Shown in pieces: positions 8,403 to 16,958 of a stretch of 64,000 nucleotides of DNA. The DNA lies in assembly GCF_026107415.2 (NCBI RefSeq), contig NZ_JAPCHX010000008.1:28740-92739 (forward strand). Reading direction: 5' to 3'. The position numbers and the translations under genes are program-made. The stretch's first letter is position 1. Each line of letters opens with the position of its first letter. The notes beneath the pieces were generated by a model. It did no database searches. It saw only the letters and a program-made list of their open reading frames with translations, and was not told where the DNA came from. This DNA is from Microbacterium sp. MPKO10. GTDB lineage: Bacteria > Actinomycetota > Actinomycetes > Actinomycetales > Microbacteriaceae.

Positions 8403-8467
8403 ATAACATACCCCGCGCAGGAGTCTCGCGCAACTATGTACACCGAACGTTACCTTTTGGGGATACA

Positions 8468-9088
8468 ATGGCTGCCATGACGGAGTTAGAGAAAGGACCA
8501 ACGGGTCGCCGCCGTGGCCGGGGCGCTCGCGAGCGCATCCTCAGCGCGTCGCAACACCTGTTTCGCGAGCAGGGCATCAACCAGACCGGAATGGATCAGC
8601 TGTGTGCCGCAGCCCAGGTCTCGAAGCGCACGGCATACCAGCACTTCGCCGGCAAAGACGAGCTGATCGCCGAGTACCTCCAGCAGGTCGACCCCACGGT
8701 GATGTCGAGCATTTTCGACAGCCAAGAGCTGACTGCGCGTGAGAAGCTGCTCGCTGTGTTCGACATGCCTCCCACGAACCCGATGTGCCCCTACATCTCG
8801 GCGGCCGTCGAGCTGCACGACCCCGACCACCCGGCGGCGCTGTACGCCAAAGAATACAAAGAGACGGTCACCGCAAAGCTCGCAAACGCAGCACGCGAAG
8901 CCGGCGCGGCCAACCCTGAGGAGCTCGGCGAGCAGCTTGCACTGCTGCTCGATGGAGCCGCAGCGCGCACTCGGGTTGTCAACTCAAACGCATTCCCGAC
9001 CGCCGGGACCATTGCCGTGATGCTCATTGACAGCGCGATCGCCGCTGGACCAAGCAACGACAATCACAGGGAGACCGTCTCGCGCTGA
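8468..9088 (+). CDS. TetR/AcrR family repressor
   Basis: A 206-residue repressor. The start at 8468 is chosen because GGGG sits about six bases upstream and the DNA-binding domain follows normally; a second ATG lies at 8477. The helix-turn-helix is QVSKRTAYQHFAGKDEL, about residues 48-64. The C-terminal half is alpha-helical and variable, as expected for a ligand pocket (FDMPPTNPMCPYISAAVEL). It is divergent from the SDR/F420-type reductase operon. A shared dyad suggests it also controls the CPBP protease gene downstream. Confidence 0.9.
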   Translation: MAAMTELEKGPTGRRRGRGARERILSASQHLFREQGINQTGMDQLCAAAQVSKRTAYQHFAGKDELIAEYLQQVDPTVMSSIFDSQELTAREKLLAVFDMPPTNPMCPYISAAVELHDPDHPAALYAKEYKETVTAKLANAAREAGAANPEELGEQLALLLDGAAARTRVVNSNAFPTAGTIAVMLIDSAIAAGPSNDNHRETVSR

Positions 9089-9133
9089 CAGGGCGCTGCG
9101 CAGACCGTCACTTATGACTTCATCTGACGTAGG

Positions 9134-9190
9134 GGCCGGGCTCACGGTGATACGCCCAGATGCGCACCGCGGTGGCATCTGGGCGTATCC
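9134..9190. repeat. 57-bp hairpin, copy of the 3' end of the IMPase-like gene
   Basis: Bases 9134-9190 differ from 23170-23226, the 3' end of the inositol-monophosphatase-like gene, at only three positions. They still read as LTVIRPDAHRGGIWAYP, although no gene body precedes them. The core is a perfect palindrome: GATACGCCCAGATGC (9149-9163), CACCGCGGTG (9165-9174), GCATCTGGGCGTATC (9175-9189). It lies between the convergent TetR and CPBP genes, where it would terminate transcription in both directions. Flanking similarity fades quickly on both sides. Confidence 0.8.
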
Positions 9191-9241
9191 CTCGCATATT
9201 CCTCTGACTTTTCCCGTCGAGGCGAGAATTACGGTGCACGG

Positions 9242-10156
9242 TTACCAGGGGCGCGTTTCGATCATGTGGGCCCGGTCAGACCGGCGCACGGGGACGACAT
9301 ATCCACGCCGATAGGCCATCCACATGAACCCGGCGGTAGCGAGCATGCCCAAGGCCACGGCGTACACGCTTGCCTCCGGCCCGAAGTCGCCTCCGGTGAG
9401 CAGTGCGGGGCCCGCTGTCGTGGCGTCCAACAATCCCGTCGGAGCGCCGCTTCCCGAAAGCTCGGTGCTGAAGATGGCGCTCGCTGCAAGGTTCCAGCCG
9501 AAGTGCAGGCCGATCGGCACCCACAGCTTGCGGGTCGCGATGTACGCGGCGGTGAGCATGCCCCCTGCCTCGATCGCGATTGCGAGAGCCCCCACAAGCG
9601 TGGCGTTTGCGTTCAGCAAGTGCACGAGACCAAAGAGGAGCCCGACCAAGACCAGAGCGATCCACGTGCCCGTCCATTCCTCGACGATCCGAAAGAGGAT
9701 GCCGCGGAAAATCAGCTCTTCGGACACCGCGGCACCTGCCATGAAACCGAGCAGCCCGAGGGCGTTCGCCGGCGACCCCAGGCCGTTGATCGCGTAGAAA
9801 CCGCCGAGTGCAATAAGCCCGATCACGGCACCGAACAGGGCGATCCCCGCTCCTGTGCTCCAGGCCACCGACGGCGCAGCACTCTTCAGGCTCACCTCCG
9901 CCGGAGCACGATGCTCCGTACGCCGGACTACCCAGGCGTAGACCGCGATTGCCAAGACACCCGTTGCCAACCCGATGCCGAATGTCAGCCAGGGGTTGCC
10001 CCCGACGGCCGCGCTGATCAGGCGGGCAAGGACCACAGCCGCGAGCACGACCAGCAGTTGCCACAGCAGTCGCATACCCCTGCCCCGGCGTCGTCCTCCG
10101 CTGTGTTTCTCGTGCCGCTCGCTCGTGACCGCCGACGCGCTATTGAGGTTATTCAT
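9242..10156 (-). CDS. CPBP-family intramembrane metalloprotease
   Basis: A 304-residue membrane protein with about eight hydrophobic helices. The CPBP (Rce1/Abi) motifs are present: SEELIFRG with the EE pair, FGLVHLLN with its His, and LHFGWNLAAS with the third metal-ligand His. The start at 10156 is preferred because AGGAG precedes it by five bases; an adjacent ATG is at 10159. Family members cleave prenylated or bacteriocin-type peptides or give self-immunity. The role here is unknown. A TetR-type dyad lies 55 bp upstream, linking it to the repressor at 8468. Confidence 0.85.
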   Translation of the reverse strand: MNNLNSASAVTSERHEKHSGGRRRGRGMRLLWQLLVVLAAVVLARLISAAVGGNPWLTFGIGLATGVLAIAVYAWVVRRTEHRAPAEVSLKSAAPSVAWSTGAGIALFGAVIGLIALGGFYAINGLGSPANALGLLGFMAGAAVSEELIFRGILFRIVEEWTGTWIALVLVGLLFGLVHLLNANATLVGALAIAIEAGGMLTAAYIATRKLWVPIGLHFGWNLAASAIFSTELSGSGAPTGLLDATTAGPALLTGGDFGPEASVYAVALGMLATAGFMWMAYRRGYVVPVRRSDRAHMIETRPW

Positions 10157-10210
10157 CATCGCTCCTAAGAGGGTCGGCGATGGCGCACCCATTTGAGACG
10201 TCATTTCTAT

Positions 10211-10228
10211 GTAAACCGACCTGTGTGC
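10211..10228. promoter_or_regulatory. Second copy of the TetR-type dyad, upstream of the CPBP gene
   Basis: GTAAACCGACCTGTGTGC differs from the dyad at 8385-8402 at one position. The flanks are also alike (TATG/AAG before, wTAA after). It lies upstream of the minus-strand CPBP gene, in the right place for a repressor site. Confidence 0.5.
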
Positions 10229-10337
10229 TTAAGGTACAACGCGCGCACCAGCAACGCAAGCTAACCACACCGATTGTTACCGGTCACGGCCCCATCGGCT
10301 CAGAGCCAAGAAAGAGAACCGCTCCGCCTGCAGTCAC

Positions 10338-10445
10338 GAAGCGCTGTGGTCGCTCATCGCCCGTGCTACCGAGCGCGCAAACGACGCTGAACCCTTCGGA
10401 GACACGAACGGAGTGGTCGCCTGCGCGAGTACTGCGCTGCCTAGC
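10338..10445 (+). pseudogene. Decayed 3' fragment of a BTAD/SARP-type regulator
   Basis: Bases 10338-10367 match 6306-6335 of the SARP regulator gene closely and encode EALWSLIARA against EALWSLVARA. The next 30 or so codons keep a loose ACxxALxxA pattern. No intact upstream part exists; the preceding bases hold the TetR-type dyad of the CPBP promoter. This suggests a second, largely deleted SARP gene. The signal is short and could be overread. Confidence 0.35.
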
Positions 10446-10487
10446 GCGACAGCCAGCCTTCCCGTCGCCTGTCGACTGCCCCAACCG

Positions 10488-12179
10488 TCAACGTGCGGTC
10501 GTCGCAGCTCTGACGATCTCGTCGATGAACCGCAGCACCGCGACGCTGCCCGGGTCGGCCTGCCCGATCGAGCGCTCCTGCTGCCACGCCGCTCGGCCGC
10601 GCTTCGACTGGAGCTGCGTTGTCGACTCGACAGTTGCGCGCGCAACGCCCACGGCGCGCTCAGGCGTCGCGCCCTGCTCAAGCGCTGCGGCAACAGCATC
10701 CAGGACATCGAGCAGTGTCTTGTCGCCCACGTGCGCCCCTCCGCTTTCGGCAATAGGGTCGACGACCGCGCGCACCACTACCGACACCCGCCCTGACGTC
10801 AAATCTTCCTGAGGCTCGAAGATCTCGGCGGCGCCGATCAGTCCGTTGCCCAGAAGCGCGGCGAATGTTGACGGATTCGCCGCCGCGAATTCCAGACCCG
10901 CAGTCGTCAGGATGCTGCGTGCATCCGCGTCTTCGGGGAGACCCTCCAGCGCCCCAATCACGGCGTCGCTCCCTGCCGACACGGTGATGCCCAAGTCACC
11001 GTCCCCGAGTGCCGCGTCGAGGTCGCGCAGCTCGTCAGTGTGCGCACTCATTCGCGGCAACGCCGAGAGCAGAACATCCCGCAGCACACTGCGCGTTCCC
11101 GTGCGCCCCACGTCCACGGCGGTTGCACCACCGGCATCCACATGACCGGATGTCGGTGCTACGTCGATGTCTGCCACTGCACCCTGCTGAAAGAACGGTG
11201 ACGCCGCAGGATCATGCAGCAGCTCTTCCAGCTCATCGTCGAGCTGCATGATTGACAAGGAGGCACCGGCCATCTCGAGGCTCGTCACATACTCGCCGAT
11301 CAGCTTGTACGCAATCGTCACGCCACGCTCGGCAAGGACACGGTGCACGCGCCGGTACACCACGTAGAGTTCCTCAAGCGGCGTCGATCCGAGCCCGTTG
11401 ACAAGAACGGCGACTCGGGCACCGTCCGTGAGCTCCAGCTCGGTCTCGAGCTGGGCAATAAATCGATCGGTGATTTGGTCGGCCGTCTCGAGGGGCCCGC
11501 GATGGGTACCTTTCTCGCCGTGAATCCCGACACCGATCTCCATCTCACCGTCGTCCAGCGAGAAGGTTTCCTCTCCGGCCGCCGGGAGCACGGTCGGAGA
11601 GAGTCCGACCCCCATTGTCCGCGTCGATTCGACCGCTTTGCGGGCGACGCGTTCGACATCATCGAGATCGTACAGACGCTCGGCAGCTGCACCGGCCGCC
11701 TTGTACACGAGAACGAGACCGGCGACTCCACGGCGCGTCTCTTCGCTTCCCGCCGGGGCCGACTCGATGTCGTCAATGCCGAGCACCGTGCGCACCTCGA
11801 TCCCCGCCGAACGGCAGAGGTCAGCGGCCATGTCGAAGTTGTAGACGTCACCGCCGTAGTTGCCGTACAGATACAGCAAACCGGCTCCAGATGAAACAGC
11901 GACGGATGCCGCGTGAATCTGCGCCGAGGAGGGTGATGAGAACACGTTGCCGACGGCAACTGCCGAACAGAGTCCGGTACCGACATAGCCGAGGAAGAAC
12001 GGCAGGTGCCCCGAGCCGCCGCCGGTGACGATGCCCACGCGGCCCTCCGCCGGCGCATCGGCCCGCACGAGCGCCCGCCTGTCACTCGTCGCCGCTCGCA
12101 GCCGAGTGCCGTGTGCGAGGAGGATTCCGTCAAGAACCTCGTCGACGAAGTCATCTGCTGAATTGATGATCTTTCGCAT
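10488..12179 (-). CDS. DhaK-DhaL fusion kinase (dihydroxyacetone/tetrulose kinase type)
   Basis: A 563-residue ATP-dependent kinase. The DhaK domain (about 1-330) has TGGGSGHLPFFLGYVG, YGNYGGDVYNF and the substrate-binding His of GVGIHGEKG. The DhaL domain (about 350-563) has DAALGDGDLG, whose Asp residues bind Mg-ATP, with Leu where many have His. The start at 12179 is favoured by GGAGG six bases upstream and by alignment of MRKIIN with family N termini; an ATG at 12185 overlaps the preceding stop. Single-chain enzymes use ATP, not the PTS. Alongside an FGGY kinase and TIM-barrel isomerase, an erythrulose-like substrate is plausible but unproven. Confidence 0.9.
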   Translation of the reverse strand: MRKIINSADDFVDEVLDGILLAHGTRLRAATSDRRALVRADAPAEGRVGIVTGGGSGHLPFFLGYVGTGLCSAVAVGNVFSSPSSAQIHAASVAVSSGAGLLYLYGNYGGDVYNFDMAADLCRSAGIEVRTVLGIDDIESAPAGSEETRRGVAGLVLVYKAAGAAAERLYDLDDVERVARKAVESTRTMGVGLSPTVLPAAGEETFSLDDGEMEIGVGIHGEKGTHRGPLETADQITDRFIAQLETELELTDGARVAVLVNGLGSTPLEELYVVYRRVHRVLAERGVTIAYKLIGEYVTSLEMAGASLSIMQLDDELEELLHDPAASPFFQQGAVADIDVAPTSGHVDAGGATAVDVGRTGTRSVLRDVLLSALPRMSAHTDELRDLDAALGDGDLGITVSAGSDAVIGALEGLPEDADARSILTTAGLEFAAANPSTFAALLGNGLIGAAEIFEPQEDLTSGRVSVVVRAVVDPIAESGGAHVGDKTLLDVLDAVAAALEQGATPERAVGVARATVESTTQLQSKRGRAAWQQERSIGQADPGSVAVLRFIDEIVRAATTAR

Positions 12180-12181
12180 TG

Positions 12182-13261
12182 TCATCCTCCGGAGTACTCG
12201 CGCGTCAGCGTGGGCTGCACCTGACCGTTCTCGATGAGCGGTGTCTCGTCGGCGAACAGGTTACCGCCGCCGCGAAGATCTTTGACGATATCCCAGTGGA
12301 TCGTTGACTCGTTGAGCCCGCCGCACTGCGGATATGAGCGCCCGAGGGCGAGGTGAACCGTGCCGAGAATCTTCTCGTCGAGCAGCAGGTCGCCCGTGAG
12401 CGTCGTCATCGCGGGGTTCGTGCCGATGCCCAGTTCGCCGACAGTGCGTGCTCCCGGTGTGTCGAGGATGCGCGAGACGAACTCGCTTCCCTCGCGGGCG
12501 CTCGCTGCGGTGACCACCCCGCGCTCGAACTCGAGCTCGAGATCGGTGATGCGGGCTCCGCCGAACCAGAATGTTCCAGGGAACAGGATGCCGCCGTCGA
12601 CGCCGTCTTCACGTGGCGCCGTCGCGATCTCACCGTCTGGAAGGTTGGCGTCGCCCGCGAAGGGCACCCAGGTTCTGCCTGCGCAATTGAGAACGAGGTC
12701 GGTATCGGAATCCTGAATGCGCACAACCGATGTCGCGTCGAGCTGCGCACACAGCTCATCGAGCGAACGCTTGTGCGCTGGCCAGTCGGCGAGCGTCGAT
12801 GCGAAGAACTCGGTCATGAGATCCGTGTAGCCCACACCGATCAGCTCGGCCCACTCTGGACTCGGAACGCGCACGAGAGTCCACCGTGTGTTCTGCCAGC
12901 GCGCCGTCGACACGGTGCCCTTGCCCGCCCGTTGCAGGCCGAGCCTGCGCTCGTCGATGCTGTCGGGCGGCACCACCATGCCGCGGAACGAGACGTGCAC
13001 ATCGGCCCAGTTCATCGACACGAGCTCCATGGGTCCCGGGGCGCTCAGCACGTCGTCCGACGCGAAGTCGAGAGCATGCCTGTCGTAGGTCTCGTCTGTT
13101 AACTGCACCTGCGGCAGACCGCCGCGGCGATACACCTCGCGAACGAACGCGTCGGCGGCATCGGCGACGGCGGGCGACGTGATGAAGATGCTGACGCGGC
13201 TCCCCTCTGTCACCTCGTTGACGTTGGCCAGGTGCGAAGCCAGCTCGGGCCACCTGCTCAT
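12182..13261 (-). CDS. M29-family aminopeptidase
   Basis: A 359-residue protein with the M29 (thermophilic aminopeptidase) signatures: NLPDGEIATAPREDGVDG near 215, the Glu of GELGIGTNPAM near 280, and HLALGRSYPQCGG followed by IHWDIVKDLR, which carry the metal ligands. The family removes N-terminal residues from peptides in the cytoplasm. It sits between the FGGY kinase and the DhaK-DhaL kinase with 4-bp ATGA overlaps on both sides. It is therefore translationally coupled to sugar kinases, an unusual setting that suggests a substrate with an amide or peptide part. Confidence 0.88.
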   Translation of the reverse strand: MSRWPELASHLANVNEVTEGSRVSIFITSPAVADAADAFVREVYRRGGLPQVQLTDETYDRHALDFASDDVLSAPGPMELVSMNWADVHVSFRGMVVPPDSIDERRLGLQRAGKGTVSTARWQNTRWTLVRVPSPEWAELIGVGYTDLMTEFFASTLADWPAHKRSLDELCAQLDATSVVRIQDSDTDLVLNCAGRTWVPFAGDANLPDGEIATAPREDGVDGGILFPGTFWFGGARITDLELEFERGVVTAASAREGSEFVSRILDTPGARTVGELGIGTNPAMTTLTGDLLLDEKILGTVHLALGRSYPQCGGLNESTIHWDIVKDLRGGGNLFADETPLIENGQVQPTLTREYSGG

Positions 13262-14778
13262 TCTGTTGTCTCCTCTTCGGCAGTTCGGGCACCGCGCAGC
13301 GCACGGTAGGTTGCGATAAATTCGTCGTGGGCACGGGTCAGCGTGGTGAGGGCGGGGTCATCGCTCGCACGCGGTTCGACTGTCGCGTCGGTCGATACCC
13401 AGTTGTCGCGGATGTCGGCCTGCGATGTGGACTCGAGGCCGAGGGCTGCGAGAATCGCGTCGCCGTAGGCAGCGCCGATCGTTGCGGCGCAGTTTTGGTC
13501 GAAGCCGAGCAGATCGCTCACCGTCTGCACGAGCACGTCGTTCTTCGTTCCGCCGCCGATCGCCATCACCCGCTTCGGCTCCATGCCGATCTCGGCGTAC
13601 GAGCGCACGGCCGCGACGACCGAGTGGGCTACGCCCTCGATCACGGCGCGCGCCATGTCGGCCCGGCTCGTCGTCAGTGAGATGCCCGTGAACACGCCTC
13701 GGGCATCCGCATCGTGAAACGGCGTGCGTTCGCCGCTGAAGTGCGGAATGTGCACGACGCCGCCGGCCCCCACCGGAGCGTCGTGCACGAGACGCATCAG
13801 CTCAGTGAAGAGCGCCGCGTCTCCTTCCCCCTCGTCGAGCCCCAGCATGTCCGCGATCCAGCGTGTCGCCGTTCCGGCCGTCGAAGTTCCGGCGGCGAGA
13901 ACGTAGCGGCCGGGGAAGGCGAACGGCGCCGACCACAGCACGGCGTCGGCGATCGGCTCAGACGCCACGCGAATCATGTACCCGCTCGATCCGTACATGA
14001 GCATGAGGTCGCCATCGTCGAGAACGGATGCCCCGATGGCCTCGGCAACAGCATCAGTCGTTCCCGTCAGCACGGGAGTGCCCTCAGGGACGCCGGTGTC
14101 TGCAGCGCCTTCGGCTGTGACCTGCCCGGCGACCTCACTCGACCAGCGCAGTGCCGGCAGCTGCTCGACGCGCAGCAGATCGGTGAAGCCCGTGAGATCC
14201 CAGCATCCCCGTGCCAGGTCGTAGAACGGGTGATAGTAGCCGGCCGTCGCGTGGTCGATCACCACCTCGCCCGTGAGCCTGGCCACCAGAAAGCTCTGGC
14301 TCGTCATGTACCACCGTGCCGCCTCGGCCACCTCGGGCTCGTTCTCGATGATCCACGCGATCTTGGGCCCTGCCGACTGGCTCGTGAGCGTGTTGCCCGA
14401 GCGGCGGAAGATCTCGTCCGCGCCGATGCGACGCTCGAAATCGGCGATCTGCTCGTCTGCTCTCGTGTCGACGCCGTAGAGGATAGCGGGCCGCAGCGGG
14501 TTCAGCTGCGCGTCGACGGGCAGAACGCACGGCCCGATGGCGCTGCACGACACCGCAAGAATCTCGTCGTCAGGCGCCAGCTGGCCGACAAGCTCACGAG
14601 AGACGCGCGTGAAGTCGCTCCACCAGACATCCAGTGCGTCATGCTCGACGTGCCCGGGGTGCGGGGTCGAGATGCCGTGGCGCGCGCGTGCCGTCGCGAA
14701 CACAGCTCCGGCCGTATCGACGAGCACTCCCTTCGTCTCGTAGGTGCCGATGTCGATTCCCAGAAAATACTGCGTCAC
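13258..14778 (-). CDS. FGGY-family carbohydrate kinase
   Basis: A 506-residue sugar kinase. The N-terminal phosphate loop is DIGTYETKGVLVD, the Asp of TGTTDAVAEAIGA (about 245) is the expected catalytic base, and VMAIGGGTKND is the C-terminal adenosine-binding motif. Length and sequence are close to xylulokinase and erythritol-kinase-like members. It overlaps its neighbours by 4 bp on both sides, downstream of the ABC importer. It should phosphorylate the imported sugar or polyol. The exact substrate is not readable. Confidence 0.92.
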   Translation of the reverse strand: MTQYFLGIDIGTYETKGVLVDTAGAVFATARARHGISTPHPGHVEHDALDVWWSDFTRVSRELVGQLAPDDEILAVSCSAIGPCVLPVDAQLNPLRPAILYGVDTRADEQIADFERRIGADEIFRRSGNTLTSQSAGPKIAWIIENEPEVAEAARWYMTSQSFLVARLTGEVVIDHATAGYYHPFYDLARGCWDLTGFTDLLRVEQLPALRWSSEVAGQVTAEGAADTGVPEGTPVLTGTTDAVAEAIGASVLDDGDLMLMYGSSGYMIRVASEPIADAVLWSAPFAFPGRYVLAAGTSTAGTATRWIADMLGLDEGEGDAALFTELMRLVHDAPVGAGGVVHIPHFSGERTPFHDADARGVFTGISLTTSRADMARAVIEGVAHSVVAAVRSYAEIGMEPKRVMAIGGGTKNDVLVQTVSDLLGFDQNCAATIGAAYGDAILAALGLESTSQADIRDNWVSTDATVEPRASDDPALTTLTRAHDEFIATYRALRGARTAEEETTE

Positions 14779-15923
14779 TTCGTCTCCACCGAGTCTGCGC
14801 CTGCTGTGTCGGGGGTCTCATCAGCATCCTCGCCGACGTTCGACATCGACGCGATGTTACGCGTCTGCGTCGAGGCGACGTAGCGCGTTCGTCGTCGGAA
14901 CCGCAGCTGGTCGAACACCATCACCCCGATCAGAATGACTCCCTGCGCGATCGAGTACTCGTACGACGAGAGGCGAATCGCGTTGAAGCCCGACTGCACG
15001 ACCTGCAGCACGAGGGTGGCGAGCACGACGCCCGTGACCGTCGCGAACCCGCCCATGGGGTTCGTTCCGCCGAGCACGGCGATCACGATGACGAGCAGCA
15101 CGTACGAGGTTCCGTAGTCGGCGCTGGCCGTCGGGTTGCGTGTGACGAACAGCACACCGGCGAGCCCGCCCAGCAGACCGGTGGTGAGGTACGTGCCGTA
15201 CAGCACTGATGCACTCCGGATGCCGGAGAAGCGCGCCGCCGTCGGGTTCGCACCCTGCAGCTGCGTCTTTCGCCCGAACGGCGTGCGGTTCACGAGCAGC
15301 CCGATCACGATGGCGACAACGAGGAACAGCAGAAACAGCACGGGAACGCCCGCGACGGTTGACTTGCCCACGGCAGACAGCGCCTGCGGGGCGCCGTAGA
15401 GGGTCTTGCCGCCCGTCCACACAATGGCGATGCCGTTGAAGATCTGCATCGTCGCGAGTGTGGCGAGAATCGGGGTGATGCCGACCGTGCTGATCAGAAA
15501 TGCGTTGATGAGCCCGGCGAGCACACCGACGGCGATGCCGACGAGCACGATCACCCCGCCCAGCGATTCGGCGAGCGCCGGGTCGCTGCCGACGAGGCCG
15601 GTGTACATCGTGCTGATCGTGATGGCCGTGAGGTTCGCGATCGAGACGAGGGAAAGATCGATTCCACCCGTGAGCATCGCGAGAGTCATCGCGATAGCGA
15701 GAATTCCGACTTCGGGCGCCGACACCATGATGTTCTGCAGATTCAGCGGGTTCATGAAGACCCGGGGGTTCAGCACGGCGAACAGGGCAAAGGCGATGAC
15801 CAGCAGCACCAGCATCCGCCCGATTCCGCGGTCGACATGAATGTGCGAGATCCACGTGCGCACCGTGTTGTCGATGCGCGAATTGACCTGCCCAGCTGCT
15901 GATTGATGAGTGCGAATAGGCAT
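14775..15923 (-). CDS. Rbs-type ABC sugar permease
   Basis: A 382-residue inner-membrane permease of the RbsC/BPD_transp_2 family, with about nine or ten hydrophobic segments from residue 35. Family marks include AMTLAMLTGGIDLSLVSIAN, GRKTQLQGANPTAARFSGI and AVLGGTNPMGGFATVTGVV. It pairs with the permease at 15927-16958 to form a heterodimeric channel. The stop overlaps the FGGY kinase start, so uptake and phosphorylation are co-expressed. Confidence 0.92.
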   Translation of the reverse strand: MPIRTHQSAAGQVNSRIDNTVRTWISHIHVDRGIGRMLVLLVIAFALFAVLNPRVFMNPLNLQNIMVSAPEVGILAIAMTLAMLTGGIDLSLVSIANLTAITISTMYTGLVGSDPALAESLGGVIVLVGIAVGVLAGLINAFLISTVGITPILATLATMQIFNGIAIVWTGGKTLYGAPQALSAVGKSTVAGVPVLFLLFLVVAIVIGLLVNRTPFGRKTQLQGANPTAARFSGIRSASVLYGTYLTTGLLGGLAGVLFVTRNPTASADYGTSYVLLVIVIAVLGGTNPMGGFATVTGVVLATLVLQVVQSGFNAIRLSSYEYSIAQGVILIGVMVFDQLRFRRRTRYVASTQTRNIASMSNVGEDADETPDTAGADSVETK

Positions 15924-15926
15924 GGG

Positions 15927-16958
15927 CTACGCCTCCACTGTGTCGAGTACGAACGTTCGTCGTGACGCGCGCCGTGCCGAGAGAGCTTGAATTCCCACGC
16001 CGACGACGAGCAGCAGGCCGACGGCTGCGCGCTGCCACGCCGTCGGAACGCCCATCAGCAGCAGACTGTTGTTGATGAGCTGCACCAGCACGACGCCGAG
16101 CACTGTGCCGAGAACCGAACCGCGACCGCCGAAGATGGAGGCGCCGCCCAGCACGACGGCGGCGATGACGTCGAGCTCGGTGCCGACGATGTCTTGCGGG
16201 TTCGCGTTGCGGTTCAGGATCACGTGGATGAGACCCCCGATTGCCGCGATCGCCCCGACCATCATGTAGAGGATGATCTGGAAGCGCACGACGGGGAAGC
16301 CGGCACGACGTGCCGCCTCGGTGTCGCCTCCGATGGCGTAGATGCCGCGCCCGAACATCGTGCGGCGCAGCATCCAGGCAACGATCAGCACGATCACGGC
16401 GACGGGAACCACGAGAAGCGGCAGGTACGAGCGGCTGCTGTCGATGGCGATGAGGTTCGCCGTCGAGAGACCGGCCATGCTGTCGGGCAGCTGCGCGATA
16501 TAGCGCGACCCGATGTAGACCAGAAGGATGCCGCGGAAAATGCCCTGGGTGGCAAGGGTGACGATGAGCGTCGGCAATCGGAAGCGCGCGATCACCGCAC
16601 CGTTCACGAACCCGAGCACGGCTCCGATCGCGCAAGCGAACAGCAGGATGCCGATGATGCCCGGATCGAACTGCCCCTGTTGCGCCAGGTGCACTGTCGT
16701 GTAGGCGGCGAAGATCGCGATAGCGGCGAATGAGACATCGATGCCGCCCGAGATGATGACGAGCAGCACGGCAATCGCGAGGATGCTCGGCACGAGTGCG
16801 GAGCGCACGATCGAGAACAGCGTGTGCACGGTGAAGAATGACGGGCTGAGCAGGCTCATCACGATGATGAGCACGACGATGATGATGGCGAGCACGCCCT
16901 CGTTGTTCGCGCCGACCAGCCGGGGCGCCAGTGTCTTCATGCGCTGTGCGAGTGTCAC
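15927..16958 (-). CDS. Rbs-type ABC sugar permease
   Basis: A 343-residue membrane protein of the RbsC family with LLVIISGGIDVSFAAIAIFA near the second helix, YAIGGDTEAARRAGFPV in the cytoplasmic coupling loop and VLGGASIFGGRGSVLGTV. It is the second permease of the importer. The start overlaps the ATPase stop by 4 bp, and the stop is 3 bp from the next permease. Confidence 0.92.
   Translation of the reverse strand: MTLAQRMKTLAPRLVGANNEGVLAIIIVVLIIVMSLLSPSFFTVHTLFSIVRSALVPSILAIAVLLVIISGGIDVSFAAIAIFAAYTTVHLAQQGQFDPGIIGILLFACAIGAVLGFVNGAVIARFRLPTLIVTLATQGIFRGILLVYIGSRYIAQLPDSMAGLSTANLIAIDSSRSYLPLLVVPVAVIVLIVAWMLRRTMFGRGIYAIGGDTEAARRAGFPVVRFQIILYMMVGAIAAIGGLIHVILNRNANPQDIVGTELDVIAAVVLGGASIFGGRGSVLGTVLGVVLVQLINNSLLLMGVPTAWQRAAVGLLLVVGVGIQALSARRASRRTFVLDTVEA

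Noticed and set aside
14857..16635. A long Arg/His-rich open frame on the minus strand across both Rbs-type permease genes
   Set aside because: It is the out-of-frame shadow of two well-supported permeases; its composition is typical of a wrong frame in high-GC DNA and it matches no family.
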